DNA from: Anadara kagoshimensis
Taxonomy: Eukaryota; Mollusca; Bivalvia; Arcoida; Arcidae
NCBI GenBank assembly: GCA_021292105.1
Contig: CM037861.1
Span: forward strand, 29,961,674-30,025,673
DNA: 64,000 nt
Direction of reading: 5' to 3'
Part shown: positions 1 to 13,734 of the stretch, piece after piece
Numbering within the stretch: the first letter of the stretch is position 1
Layout of the letters: every line of letters starts with the position of its first letter
The notes under the pieces: generated by a model
What the model was told of the DNA's origin: nothing
The model's input: only the letters and a program-made list of their open reading frames with translations
Database searches by the model: none
Program-made: the position numbers and the translations under genes

Positions 1-90
1 GATGACAGCCATGAAACTTTATGAGGGCCTTAATAAGCCAAGGCTTGCGCTATCCCTCATCAACAATTCATTTGTAAGCAGTTTGACCGT
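1..90. repeat. Dispersed repeat fragment (tail of the 54.9-kb repeat family)
   Basis: The first 90 bases closely match 55,205-55,290 and, less well, about 60,285-60,370. The shared words are gatgacagccat, gagggcctt-ataagcc and caacaatt. It is the distal part of a dispersed repeat family described at 54,945. The following 350 bases have no open frame and may belong to the same element. Confidence 0.6.
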
Positions 91-805
91 AGAGAGATGG
101 AATTCCATGTTGCCTGAGAATTTGAACAATTTTATAAATATGGGGAAGAATAAGGCTTAATTGACTAGTTTTGTATCAAATGAGTTGAGCAAGGAAGTAC
201 TTGGCAAGGAGTCAGTGGTTATTGGAGGGTTGCGGATCCAAATACTACATTCTCGAGTTCAGTGCAGTAACATCAGGTCCTTGTGCAAACTATAAATGCG
301 CAGACTCAAGACTTGTTGCTTATTCAGAGTGAGATGGATAGATGGGAAGTGTTCAAACTAATCACAGAACTTGAAAACTCTGAACTGAAAGCTTATGAAT
401 ATACGATAAAGTCGGCAATGTTGTTATCAATTGTAAATTCTTTTGTTTGTAATCTATTTTAAACTACATGAACTTCACTGTCATATGTTCCGTCATTGCC
501 ACGTTACAAGATGTGTTCCGGCCATGCAAATAAAACACAATAATTATCAGAAAATAGTTAGGAATCTATGATTTTTTCCTAGTTAAAACTACCATTAACT
601 CTTGTGAGCAGTTGGGAAACTGGCCTACAATATTTATGAATGTGGAATTGTTGAATCTTTATGGTGTTTGTGCAGTTTTATTATTGTGAAAAACACATTC
701 TACTGCACAGTTGTTTGTGGAAGTGAATGATGTCGGTGTAAAAAGTTTTTGAAGAGAGTCAGTTAACTAGTATATAACAATTCAATATATTAGTTTATTG
801 TATTA

Positions 806-1404
806 AAACAATGCAGCGCGGTGATTATTAGTCGGCCGTCTTAAGAAATGGCGGCCATATTGAATTTTACAACGACAGTTTGTTCATGAGAAATTAATAT
901 AAATATTTAATTGATCAAATATCAAATTTCCACTCAAAAGGTTAAGCAGTTGATTTGTTATTAAATTTTCATTTTAAAATTTTTTGGTGGCCATTTTGGA
1001 TTTGGCAGCCATATTTTCGTTAAACGGAGAAGTCAAGATGGAAACATACTTAGCCTAACTAAGTACATATATATTAAATGCAATACATTGGTTTTATCTA
1101 ATAAAATAATGACATCCTTTGTTGTATTTGATTTAAAATGCAGCACAATGATTATACGTCGGCCATCTTGAAAATGGCGGCCATATTGAATTTTACAACC
1201 AATAATTATTCACAGAAAATTAGTATAAATATTTAATTGATAAAATACCAAATTTTAACTTAAATGGTTAAGTGGTTGATTTGATATTGAATTTTTATAC
1301 TTAAATTATTTTTTTGGCGGCCATCTTGAATTGGTAGCCATATTTTCATTAAACGGAAAAAGTCAAGGTGGAAACATACCTAGCGTGACTAGTACATATA
1401 GGGC
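806..1404. repeat. Two tandem copies of a ~330-bp repeat
   Basis: Bases 806-1077 and 1138-1404 are diverged direct copies. Each starts with acaatgcagc..gtgattat, passes through a 'ggcggccatattgaattttacaac' type block and ends with 'cattaaacggaaaagtcaa' and 'ggaaacatac'. No coding capacity is seen. Confidence 0.75.
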
Positions 1405-4318
1405 AATAAGATCCACCATGTTTCCTGCTTTAACAAAAAAGTTTAGGGGGGTCAAAAGAGGCTACTTTTTGAGATCTGCCCCTGACTATTTAGTTATAAA
1501 CTATTTCTGACTTCTCTAAGCGGATTTTCTTGTAGCTGGATTGCACTTTTCCAGATTTCCGGAATTGTATCAATCAAGGTGTATAATTTAGATTATTAAT
1601 ATTAAAATCAAACTTAGCTGTAAACTCATTATAAGACATAATATTTCCTTCATCATTTGTTAAAACCTTTATAAAATTAATATTTTCTTTGCCTACATTT
1701 TCCAAAAGTTTTATTTTTTTAATGTTAGGATTTACCAGAGATATTGTGACATTACGTCATTTGTGTTTGTGATGTAATTATTTGGTAATTGGCCCATGCA
1801 GTGATCACCGATCACCAGAACTTATTAATCAACGGTGTGATTGAAGCAAACCCATCTTTAAAAACATTAGCACCCTCGCACTCTTCGAGATCATCCAGAA
1901 GCAGACATTTCCATGGTAAATGGCAGAGCGGATTTTCTGCACCCATGAAATCTTTTGACAAAAGAACTTGATATGGGATACCTTTAAACTACCTTCATCA
2001 TAATTAAAAAAACCAATACACCTCGTTTTTATTTTATTCAATTTGATGTTCCATATGAAAGAGAACATCAATCTATTTATTTCATTATTATGTCGTTTGG
2101 AAGATCTGGCACTTAAGAATGACAAATCATTCAGAACAGAAGCTTCTTAAAGGACTCAAGTTAATCTGTATAATTTTCTGGGTAAAAATCTATATCTCCC
2201 AAATTATATTTTATACCCAAAAGTTTGAAATTTCCTTGTCAATTCATTATTTTTCTGTCAGTTCTAAGTTTATCACCACAAACCCGTTTACCCCATCTAA
2301 ATAACTTGTTTTTATCGAAAATAGCTTTAAACCGGAACAGACAGAGAAGTAATCTACTCAATTTAATGCTTTAAACAATTTATTTATTGAATCACCGAAA
2401 CCATATAGGACTGTTTTAATTCGTTTAGCAAACACAGTTGATGCAATTTTATAGTCTACATTTTAAAGATATAGGGCCCTAATGTTGTAGAAAATGTTTT
2501 GGTTTTCTTTTTTAGGCGAACAAGTTATATCTTCCTGCCTTAAAGTTATTGACACGAAAAGTTATCAACCACATTTTGAGATAAAACACCAACATCATTA
2601 CACCAATTTTTACAGATTAGTACATACAAAATGCACGAGTGGTCTTACTAAGCGCCTATTTTGGCTGATTTCTAGTGCTGATAACTGAGACAGTTTAAGG
2701 AATCATTACATATCATTATCAATGTTAATATATTTGTCAAAACAAGAACATGATCATAATGATATGTTATGTCTGTAAGAAAATGACAATTCCAACAATT
2801 TCAATTTCACATAAATTTTCTTTTGGAAAGTAGTAAGGAAAAAGTTGCTTTAGAACTGTCAAAACTCCAAGAATCGAGAAAAAGTGAAAAGAATAATAGC
2901 TTTCAGCATTGCATCATATCATAAATATGAAGTTATCATAACAAACATACCAATCCATGTCTAAACCAAAATCCCAAAGCATTATAAAACAAATATTACT
3001 AATATATATTTTAATATCATCAAGATTGTTAAAAATATATGCCATCAACACTGAAAAAAATATTTAACTCATCCACTATACTTTGGTCTACCTCAAGTGC
3101 AAATTCTGTCGATTTCGTTTGATGCATATATATACTTCTAAAACTTAGTTTTATATTATTTTGAGGTAATTACTCATAAATATGCCGAATTTCTAGTATT
3201 AGAAAGTTTATATGTATATTTCATGATATAATTCACTCATTTGACCTTTGGCCTTTTTATGATCTTCAGTACCAAACCCTAGTGATGATCTACACATTTC
3301 AAGAAATTATTTAAACATGAATGGCAGCCATTAAGGAAAAACATCAAAAGAAGGTATAATAGTTCCTTATTTATTTATTCCTCGTTTTTGTCCAATCATT
3401 TATATACTTTTTAATAAAAAAGCGGATTTTGCCTTTAAACTACTGGTGATTCCCATCCAAAACTCGGGATTTATACCATTCGTGGTGCCGATATGTATTT
3501 ATCTGGTCTTGTTTGTCTGTTAAATCATTTAGTTTACATTCTTATTTGCATAGTATATAAAAATGTTTTCAATTGCAAATTTTTCTCTTTTATATTACTA
3601 CGTTAAAAAGTGTATACGTGTTCGCTATGTCCATTTTGATAATCAGAGTAATCCAATTGTCACAAAATCAACAGCATCTTAGCACTAAATATTACTTAAA
3701 TGCCATTGAAAACATCACATTCATATCGATTAAACATATGTCCTTAGTAATATTATTATCTGATGAAAATATTTATTTTACTTCTGTTTTATTGTAACAT
3801 TCAGAACATAACATATATTAATATTTTATATATAGCTAAAAGCTAAATCTCTACCTATAGTACTCTCAGTACTTTGATTAATTTCTATATACATGTATAT
3901 GATGTTTTGCAGACTGGCATAGTAAACTTGGTAGATATGATCTTTTCTTACATCTTCACAAATTTATGTTTCAAAAATTAATTATTCTACATGTATTTGG
4001 ACAAGATTTTGGCAATATTTATCGTAAAATTTTGTTTATTTAACGTCATGCAGTTTTAAAAACAGCCATCACTATACAATATGTTCTATTTATCTCAAAA
4101 TTATTGCAAATAAAAGTTATATGTTTTTTGCAAGATAAGGGCACATTATGTCCAGGATATAATTAATTTTTTTCCATTCAGTGACCTTTGACCTCATTTT
4201 TTGCAATGCGTCATCCACCCTGGCGTCTATCATATGCTTATTTGCAAACTCGATTAAATTCCATTAGCTTACTTTTTTGAATTTACCAAAAAGCTTCGAA
4301 GTCTCGGCTTTTCCAAAA

Positions 4319-4353
<35 letters not shown>

Positions 4354-5385
4354 AGAAATAAATACTATACAAACGAAATCAATATCTTAGTCATGGAATT
4401 ACACATGACCAAAAATGTCTATTTAAAATTACAAAAATTTAAATCTAAATTAAAATCGGCTTCAAATATATTCATAATTATAACTCATAAAGATATAAAA
4501 CTCTATTATGATTATGAAGACCATTGCAACAAATATAGTCCAGATTTAGCATTTTCAGGATTAATTTTCAAATGAGATCAGTACCTTGGCTTTTAAGCTT
4601 GATCAATGGTAAAAAAGCAGTGTAAGTAAAAACTCAAAATTGAAATGTAACAAATATAGAGGAAAAAGCTCACAATTTCACAATGGCCTAAGCTCACATA
4701 AAGTTTTAAAAGTTTATCAACAATACAGTTTTTATTGTCGAGTTCGACTTTGTCTTCGTGTTGAAAATCATTGCTTCTAAACATAAAAAAGTTATAGACA
4801 AATGTATATCAAATATGTAAAATCAAACAAAACACGGAATAAATGAATTAAGTCATGATCTTGACCCTTCACTCTGAACAAATTACAAGTTTCAGATCCT
4901 TAAAACGTCAAATATCGCATCATTTGAATGACCAAAGGTCATATGATTTTTTGTGAAAAAAGATTAAAAAGAAACGTAACAAGAAAATTCAGTGAATTAG
5001 TATTCCTTGGAATACTATTTTAAGGGAATATTTCACTAATACATTCTTTACATAAGTTGCTTATTTCTCATGAATAGCTTTGAAATTTACTCCATACAAA
5101 GACTCCATAGAGAGTCCTCAAAAAGTGTAGGCTAAGAATATTGGCAAACCAACGTTGGGTTTTTAATATGATTATATTTCCGTGCGCTCCAGTTTTAGGT
5201 AATTCCGTGCAAGGGACCCAAATAGTGCGTAACACAATATGCGGCCATGTGCTTCGTTCAAAGATTTTTTAATAAAAAAAAATAAAATTACAAATGTATG
5301 GAAACAGAGCCATGATATTTTTATTTAGAAAGGCAATTACGTTTGGAATACGGTGATATGATATTCGCGTAGTAATAAGATTACC
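1405..5385. other. Gene-free AT-rich stretch
   Basis: No convincing exon, RNA gene or complete mobile element was recognised on either strand. Open frames are short (under 100 codons), of low complexity and unsupported by splice signals. Contents noted are a fragment near 2,937-2,985 related to the repeat family at 54,945 and an (AAAT)n tract at 4,315-4,362. Confidence 0.6.
4315..4362. repeat. (AAAT)n microsatellite
   Basis: About eleven aaat units with one interruption. Confidence 0.95.
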
Positions 5386-5440
5386 TAACAAGCCTAAAGA
5401 CCGAGGGCTTATTTTACTCCATGTACGCCACTTCAGGTAT
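5386..5440 (+). repeat. Diverged satellite monomer remnant outside the array
   Basis: The segment with aagccta, attttactcc and gtacgccacttcagg aligns with the monomer segment aggccta, attttctctg and gtacgctacttcaaa. It lies about 370 bp left of the recognisable array. It is probably a decayed edge monomer, though the match is short. Confidence 0.45.
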
Positions 5441-5989
5441 CATACAACAGTTTCGTATTTTCGTCCATGGTCTAAACTTCAAAAATAATCAAGAAAATTG
5501 CCATAGCAACGACTTGTTGCCCTAACAACCGGAAAATGATGATTAAATCAAAAACATTAGAAAGGAAGATGCAGCGAAACCTACTTGAACATATAACTAG
5601 CGGTAAATTGTGTTGTGTGTGTACGAATCTACGGCCAGCTCATAATGGTCTCATGCGACATGTTAATAGTGCTATTTTGTACCTTTGACGAAACGTCATT
5701 TATCTCGAAAACGATCTGTTAAGGGTTGTTATTTTTCCCCATATTTTGTAGTATTTTAACCGAGCTTTTTAAACACCAAAAAATTGGACCTTATTTATAT
5801 GTAGGGTTCCAAAATATAGCAAGTCCTTACGAAATCACATATCAGAAGGGGGGTATGGTCCTTCTGAGCTCTCGTAAGACCCGTTCTACCCCTCTAGGGT
5901 TCTTGAAATTTTCACCAAATGTTGTAATTGGATAGATCTACCCGTGGTTAAAAGGCCTAGATGGGGAAACGCATTTTCTCTGTGTACGC

Positions 5990-8900
5990 TACTTCAAACC
6001 TAGCAGGTCCTTACGAAATCACGTAACAAAAGGGGGAATGGTCCTTCTGAGCTCTCGTAAGACCCGTTCTACCCCTCTAGGGTTCTTGAAATTTTCACCA
6101 AATGTTGCAATTGGATAGATCTACCCGTGGTTAAAAGGCCTAGATGGGGAAACGCATTTTCTCTGTGTACGCTACTTAAAACGTAACAGGTCCTTACGAA
6201 ATCACGTAACAAAAGGGGGTTATGGTCCTTCTGAGCTCTCGTAAGACCCGTTTTACCCCTCTAGGGTTCTTGAAATTTTCACCAAATGTTGCATTGGATA
6301 GATCTACCGTGATTAAAAGCCGTTGATGGGGAAAGTAATTTTTCTCTGTGTACGCTACTTCAAACGTAGCAGGTCCTTACGAAATCACATATCAAAAGGG
6401 GGGGTATGGTCCTTCTGAGCTCTCGTAAGACCCGTTCTACCCCTCTAGGGTTCTTGAAATTTTCACCAAATGTTGCAATTGGATAGATCTACCCGTGGTT
6501 AAAAGGCCTAGATGGGGAAACGCATTTTCTCTGTGTACGCTACTTCAACCTAGCAGGTCCTTACGAAATCACGTAACAAAAGGGGGAATGGTCCTCCTGA
6601 GCTCTCGTAAGACCCGTTCTACCCCTCTAGGGTTCTTGAAATTTTCACCAAATGTTGCAATTGGATAGATCTACCCGTGGTTAAAAGGCCTAGATGGGGA
6701 AACGCATTTTCTCTGTGTACGCTACTTCAAACTAGCAGGTCCTTACGAAATCACGTAACAAAAGGGGGTATGGTCCTTCTGAGCTCTCGTAAGACCCGTT
6801 CTACCCCTCTAGGGTTCTTGAAATTTTCACCAAATGTTGCAATTGGATAGATCTACCCGTGGTTAAAAGGCCTAGATGGGGAAACGCATTTTCTCTGTGT
6901 ACGCTCTTCAAACCTAGCAGGTCCTTACGAAATCACGTAACAAAAGGGGGTATGGTCCTTCTGAGCTCTCGTAAGACCCGTTCTACCCCTCTAGGGTTCT
7001 TGAAATTTTCACCAAATGTTGCAATTGGATGGATCTACCGGTGATTAAAAGCCGTAGATGGGGAAAGTAATTTTTCTCTGTGTACGCTACTTCAAACGTA
7101 GCAGGTCCTTACGAAATCACATATCAAAAGGGGGTATGGTCCTTCTGAGCTCTCGTAAGACCCGTTCTACCCCTCTAGGGTTCTTGAAATTTTCACCAAA
7201 TGTTGCAATTGGATAGATCTACCCGTGGTTAAAAGGCCTAGATGGGGAAACGCATTTTCTCTGTGTACGCTACTTAAAACGTAACAGGTCCTTACGAAAT
7301 CACGTAACAAAAGGGGGTTATGGTCCTTCTGAGCTCTCGTAAGACCCGTTTTACCCCTCTAGGGTTCTTGAAATTTTCACCAAATGTTGCATTTGGATAG
7401 ATCTACCGGTGATTAAAAGCCGTTGATGGGGAAAGTAATTTTTCTCTGTGTACGCTACTTCAAACGTAGCAGGTCCTTACGAAATCACATATCAAAAGGG
7501 GGGGTATGGTCCTTCTGAGCTCTCGTAAGACCCGTTCTACCCCTCTAGGGTTCTTGAAATTTTCACCAAATGTTGCAATTGGATAGATCTACCCGTGGTT
7601 AAAAGGCCTAGATGGGGAAACGCATTTTCTCTGTGTACGCTCTTCAAACCTAGCAGGTCCTTACGAAATCACGTAACAAAAGGGGGTATGGTCCTTCTGA
7701 GCTCTCGTAAGACCCGTTCTACCCCTCTAGGGTTCTTGAAATTTTCACCAAATGTTGCAATTGGATAGATCTACCCGTGGTTAAAAGGCCTAGATGGGGA
7801 AACGCATTTTCTCTGTGTACGCTACTTCAAACCTAGCAGGTCCTTACGAAATCACGTAACAAAAGGGGGTATGGTCCTTCTGAGCTCTCGTAAGACCCGT
7901 TCTACCCCTCTAGGGTTCTTGAAATTTTCACCAAATGTTGCAATTGGATAGATCTACCCGTGGTTAAAAGGCCTAGATGGGGAAACGCATTTTCTCTGTG
8001 TACGCTCTTCAAACCTAGCAGGTCCTTACGAAATCACGTAACAAAAGGGGGTATGGTCCTTCTGAGCTCTCGTAAGACCCGTTCTACCCCTCTAGGGTTC
8101 TTGAAATTTTCACCAAATGTTGCAATTGGATGGATCTACCGGTGATTAAAAGCCGTAGATGGGGAAAGTAATTTTTCTCTGTGTACGCTACTTCAAACGT
8201 AGCAGGTCCTTACGAAATCACATATCAAAAGGGGGGTATGGTCCTTCTGAGCTCTCGTAAGACCCGTTATACCCCTCTAGGGTTCTTGAAATTTTCACCA
8301 ATGTTGCAATTGGATAGATCTACCCGTGGTTAAAAGGCCTAGATGGGGAAACGCATTTTCTCTGTGTACGCTACTTAAAACGTAACAGGTCCTTACGAAA
8401 TCACGTAACAAAAGGGGTTATGGTCCTTCTGAGCTCTCGTAAGACCCGTTTTACCCCTCTAGGGTTCTTGAAATTTTCACCAAATGTTGCATTTGGATAG
8501 ATCTACCGGTGATTAAAAGCCGTTGATGGGGAAAGTAATTTTTCTCTGTGTACGCTACTTCAAACGTAGCAGGTCCTTACGAAATCACATATCAAAAGGG
8601 GGGGTATGGTCCTTCTGAGCTCTCGTAAGACCCGTTCTACCCCTCTAGGGTTCTTGAAATTTTCACCAAATGTTGCAATTGGATAGATCTACCCGTGGTT
8701 AAAAGGCCTAGATGGGGAAACGCATTTTCTCTGTGTACGCTCTTCAAACCTAGCAGGTCCTTACGAAATCACGTAACAAAAGGGGGTATGGTCCTTCTGA
8801 GCTCTCGTAAGACCCGTTCTACCCTCTAGGGTTCTTGAAATTTCACCAAATGTTGCAATTGGATAGATCTACCCGTGGTTAAAAGGCCTAGATGGGGAAA

Positions 8901-9655
8901 CGCATTTTCTCTGTGTACGCTACTTCAAAACCTAGCAGGTCCTTACGAAATCACGTAACAAAAGGGGGTATGGTCCTTCTGAGCTCTCGTAGACCCGTTC
9001 TAACCCCTCTAGGGTTCTTGAAATTTTCACCAAATGTTGCAATTGGATAGATCTACCCGTGGTTAAAAGGCCTAGATGGGAAACGCATTTTCTCTGTGTA
9101 CGCTCTTCAAACCTAGCAGGTCCTTACGAAATCAGTAACAAAAGGGGGTATGGTCCTTCTGAGCTCTCGTAAGACCCGTTCTACCCCTCTAGGGTTCTTG
9201 AAATTTTCACCAAATGTTGCAATTGGATGGATCTACCGGTGATTAAAAGCCGTAGATGGGGAAAGTAATTTTTCTCTGTGTACGCTACTTCAAACGTAGC
9301 AGGTCCTTACGAAATCACATATCAAAAGGGGGGTATGGTCCTTCTGAGCTCTCGTAAGACCCGTTCTACCCCTCTAGGTTCTTGAAATTTTCACCAAATG
9401 TTGCAATTGAATAGATCTACCCGTGGTTAAAAGGCCTAGAGGGGAAACGCATTTTCTCTGTGTACGCTACTTTAAAACGTAACAGGTCCTTACGAAAATC
9501 ACGTAACAAAGGGGGTTATGGTCCTTCTGAGCTCTCGTAAGACCCGTTTTTACCCCTCTAGGGTTCTTGAAATTTCACCAAATGTTGCATTTGGATAGAT
9601 CTACCGTGATTAAAAAAGCCGTTGATGGGGAAAAGTAATTTTTCTCTGTGTACGC
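5990..9655 (+). repeat. Higher-order repeat section of the satellite (6-mer, ~1.1 kb)
   Basis: Monomers here fall into classes by their junction words: A (acttcaaacgtagc..cacatatc), B (acttaaaacgtaac), C (acttcaaacctagc) and D (ctcttcaaacctagc). The order A-B-A-D-C-D repeats at 7,088-8,189 and 8,190-9,284. A related block (C-B-A-C-C-D) precedes it from about 5,990, and a fourth begins A-B-A at 9,285. Identical positions recur 1,101 bp apart (6,859, 7,960 and about 9,059). The last D of each block ends in ccggtgattaaaagccgtag instead of the usual cccgtggttaaaaggcc. Small indels, such as missing bases near 8,825, 8,990 and 9,135, mark the third copy as slightly decayed. Confidence 0.85.
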
Positions 9656-12600
9656 TACTTCAAACGTAGCAGGTCCTTACGAAATCACATATCAAAAGGG
9701 GGGTATGGTCCTTCTGAGCTCTCGTAAGACCCGTTCTACCCCTCTAGGGTTCTTGAAATTTTCACCAAATGTTGCAATTGGATAGATCTACCCGTGGTTA
9801 AAAGGCCTAGATGGGGAAACGCATTTTCTCTGTGTACGCTACTTCAAACGTAGCAGGTCCTTACGAAATCACATATCAAAAGGGGGGTATGGTCCTTCTG
9901 AGCTCTCGTAAGACCCGTTCTACCCCTCTAGGGTTCTTGAAATTTTCACCAAATGTTGCAATTGGATAGATCTACCCGTGGTTAAAAGGCCTAGATGGGG
10001 AAACGCATTTTCTCTGTGTACGCTACTTCAAACGTAGCAGGTCCTTACGAAATCACATATCAAAAGGGGGGTATGGTCCTTCTGAGCTCTCGTAAGACCC
10101 GTTCTACCCCTCTAGGGTTCTTGAAATTTTCACCAAATGTTGCAATTGGATAGATCTACCCGTGGTTAAAAGGCCTAGATGGGGAAACGCATTTTCTCTG
10201 TGTACGCTACTTCAAACGTAGCAGGTCCTTACGAAATCACATATCAAAAGGGGGGTATGGTCCTTCTGAGCTCTCGTAAGACCCGTTCTACCCCTCTAGG
10301 GTTCTTGAAATTTTCACCAAATGTTGCAATTGGATAGATCTACCCGTGGTTAAAAGGCCTAGATGGGGAAACGCATTTTCTCTGTGTACGCTACTTCAAA
10401 CGTAGCAGGTCCTTACGAAATCACATATCAAAAGGGGGGTATGGTCCTTCTGAGCTCTCGTAAGACCCGTTCTACCCCTCTAGGGTTCTTGAAATTTTCA
10501 CCAAATGTTGCAATTGGATAGATCTACCCGTGGTTAAAAGGCCTAGATGGGGAAACGCATTTTCTCTGTGTACGCTACTTCAAACGTAGCAGGTCCTTAC
10601 GAAATCACATATCAAAAGGGGGGTATGGTCCTTCTGAGCTCTCGTAAGACCCGTTCTACCCCTCTAGGGTTCTTGAAATTTTCACCAAATGTTGCAATTG
10701 GATAGATCTACCCGTGGTTAAAAGGCCTAGATGGGGAAACGCATTTTCTCTGTGTACGCTACTTCAAACGTAGCAGGTCCTTACGAAATCACATATCAAA
10801 AGGGGGGTATGGTCCTTCTGAGCTCTCGTAAGACCCGTTCTACCCCTCTAGGGTTCTTGAAATTTTCACCAAATGTTGCAATTGGATAGATCTACCCGTG
10901 GTTAAAAGGCCTAGATGGGGAAACGCATTTTCTCTGTGTACGCTACTTCAAACGTAGCAGGTCCTTACGAAATCACATATCAAAAGGGGGGTATGGTCCT
11001 TCTGAGCTCTCGTAAGACCCGTTCTACCCCTCTAGGGTTCTTGAAATTTTCACCAAATGTTGCAATTGGATAGATCTACCCGTGGTTAAAAGGCCTAGAT
11101 GGGGAAACGCATTTTCTCTGTGTACGCTACTTCAAACGTAGCAGGTCCTTACGAAATCACATATCAAAAGGGGGGTATGGTCCTTCTGAGCTCTCGTAAG
11201 ACCCGTTCTACCCCTCTAGGGTTCTTGAAATTTTCACCAAATGTTGCAATTGGATAGATCTACCCGTGGTTAAAAGGCCTAGATGGGGAAACGCATTTTC
11301 TCTGTGTACGCTACTTCAAACGTAGCAGGTCCTTACGAAATCACATATCAAAAGGGGGGTATGGTCCTTCTGAGCTCTCGTAAGACCCGTTCTACCCCTC
11401 TAGGGTTCTTGAAATTTTCACCAAATGTTGCAATTGGATAGATCTACCCGTGGTTAAAAGGCCTAGATGGGGAAACGCATTTTCTCTGTGTACGCTACTT
11501 CAAACGTAGCAGGTCCTTACGAAATCACATATCAAAAGGGGGGTATGGTCCTTCTGAGCTCTCGTAAGACCCGTTCTACCCCTCTAGGGTTCTTGAAATT
11601 TTCACCAAATGTTGCAATTGGATAGATCTACCCGTGGTTAAAAGGCCTAGATGGGGAAACGCATTTTCTCTGTGTACGCTACTTCAAACGTAGCAGGTCC
11701 TTACGAAATCACATATCAAAAGGGGGGTATGGTCCTTCTGAGCTCTCGTAAGACCCGTTCTACCCCTCTAGGGTTCTTGAAATTTTCACCAAATGTTGCA
11801 ATTGGATAGATCTACCCGTGGTTAAAAGGCCTAGATGGGGAAACGCATTTTCTCTGTGTACGCTACTTCAAACGTAGCAGGTCCTTACGAAATCACATAT
11901 CAAAAGGGGGGTATGGTCCTTCTGAGCTCTCGTAAGACCCGTTCTACCCCTCTAGGGTTCTTGAAATTTTCACCAAATGTTGCAATTGGATAGATCTACC
12001 CGTGGTTAAAAGGCCTAGATGGGGAAACGCATTTTCTCTGTGTACGCTACTTCAAACGTAGCAGGTCCTTACGAAATCACATATCAAAAGGGGGGTATGG
12101 TCCTTCTGAGCTCTCGTAAGACCCGTTCTACCCCTCTAGGGTTCTTGAAATTTTCACCAAATGTTGCAATTGGATAGATCTACCCGTGGTTAAAAGGCCT
12201 AGATGGGGAAACGCATTTTCTCTGTGTACGCTACTTCAAACGTAGCAGGTCCTTACGAAATCACATATCAAAAGGGGGGTATGGTCCTTCTGAGCTCTCG
12301 TAAGACCCGTTCTACCCCTCTAGGGTTCTTGAAATTTTCACCAAATGTTGCAATTGGATAGATCTACCCGTGGTTAAAAGGCCTAGATGGGGAAACGCAT
12401 TTTCTCTGTGTACGCTACTTCAAACGTAGCAGGTCCTTACGAAATCACATATCAAAAGGGGGGTATGGTCCTTCTGAGCTCTCGTAAGACCCGTTCTACC
12501 CCTCTAGGGTTCTTGAAATTTTCACCAAATGTTGCAATTGGATAGATCTACCCGTGGTTAAAAGGCCTAGATGGGGAAACGCATTTTCTCTGTGTACGCT

Positions 12601-13498
12601 ACTTCAAACGTAGCAGGTCCTTACGAAATCACATATCAAAAGGGGGTATGGTCCTTCTGAGCTCTCGTAAGACCCGTTCTACCCCTCTAGGGTTCTTGAA
12701 ATTTTCACCAAATGTTGCAATTGGATAGATCTACCCGTGGTTAAAAGGCCTAGATGGGGAAACGCATTTTCTCTGTGTACGCTACTTCAAACGTAGCAGG
12801 TCCTTACGAAATCACATATCAAAAGGGGGGTATGGTCCTTCTGAGCTCTCGTAAGACCCGTTCTACCCCTCTAGGGTTCTTGAAATTTTCACCAAATGTT
12901 GCAATTGGATAGATCTACCCGTGGTTAAAAGGCCTAGATGGGGAAACGCATTTTCTCTGTGTACGCTACTTCAAACGTAGCAGGTCCTTACGAAATCACA
13001 TATCAAAAGGGGGGTATGGTCCTTCTGAGCTCTCGTAAGACCCGTTCTACCCCTCTAGGGTTCTTGAAATTTTCACCAAATGTTGCAATTGGATAGATCT
13101 ACCCGTGGTTAAAAGGCCTAGATGGGGAAACGCATTTTCTCTGTGTACGCTACTTCAAACGTAGCAGGTCCTTACGAAATCACATATCAAAAGGGGGTAT
13201 GGTCCTTCTGAGCTCTCGTAAGACCCGTTCTACCCCTCTAGGGTTCTTGAAATTTTCACCAAATGTTGCAATTGGATAGATCTACCCGTGGTTAAAAGGC
13301 CTAGATGGGGAAACGCATTTTCTCTGTGTACGCTACTTCAAACGTAGCAGGTCCTTACGAAATCACATATCAAAAGGGGGGTATGGTCCTTCTGAGCTCT
13401 CGTAAGACCCGTTCTACCCCTCTAGGGTTCTTGAAATTTTCACCAAATGTTGCAATTGGATAGATCTACCCGTGGTTAAAAGGCCTAGATGGGGAAAA
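9656..13498 (+). repeat. Homogenised type-A section of the satellite (~21 copies)
   Basis: From about 9,656 to the right edge every monomer is type A with almost no substitutions. The only differences noticed are in the G-run length after atatcaaaa (five versus six G, for example near 12,640 and 13,190). This indicates very recent amplification or gene conversion, or assembly from near-identical reads. Confidence 0.9.
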
Positions 13499-13734
13499 CT
13501 CATTTACGCCCTATGCGTAATTTCGTAATCACACTTAGAATCACGGTTCCTGTGGTCTTAATATACAGGTGGTCTTTAGAAAAAGTTGTGTGCAATAGCA
13601 GGTCGCCCTAAATATCAAATATTTATAAATGGAATGATATTAGGATTAACCGTATTTAAATAAAATCGAATTGCCCGCTTGATGATATTTAAAAAATTGC
13701 GGGCTAGAATTGCGGGCTAGCTTCACACCAGTAA

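Larger units (their letters stand above)
5806..13498 (+). repeat. 184-bp satellite DNA array (~42 monomers)
   Basis: A head-to-tail array with a period of 184 bp: the marker caaacgtagc falls at 9,661, 9,845, 10,029 and 10,213. Each monomer holds a gagctc dyad inside ggtccttctgagctctcg, and a possible stem formed by cttacg (in ggtccttacg) and cgtaag (in ctcgtaagacc) about 50 nt later. The monomer is not a multiple of three, so the ~61-codon frames seen in it cannot run through the array. No coding role is evident. The array starts abruptly near 5,806 and ends at the ggggaaaactc junction near 13,498. Function (centromeric, heterochromatic or other) cannot be told from sequence. Confidence 0.97.

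Noticed and set aside
4181..4200. tgacctttgacctca as a nuclear-receptor DR1 element
   Set aside because: Similar words recur in AT-rich repeats nearby (3,240 and 4,860) with no promoter context.
6859..8145. Identical ~61-codon open frames inside the satellite
   Set aside because: They start at GTG, recur only because the satellite repeats, and the 184-bp period is not a multiple of three.
5806..13498. CENP-B box in the satellite monomer
   Set aside because: I looked for the TTCGnnnnAnnCGGG pattern on both strands of the monomer and did not find it.
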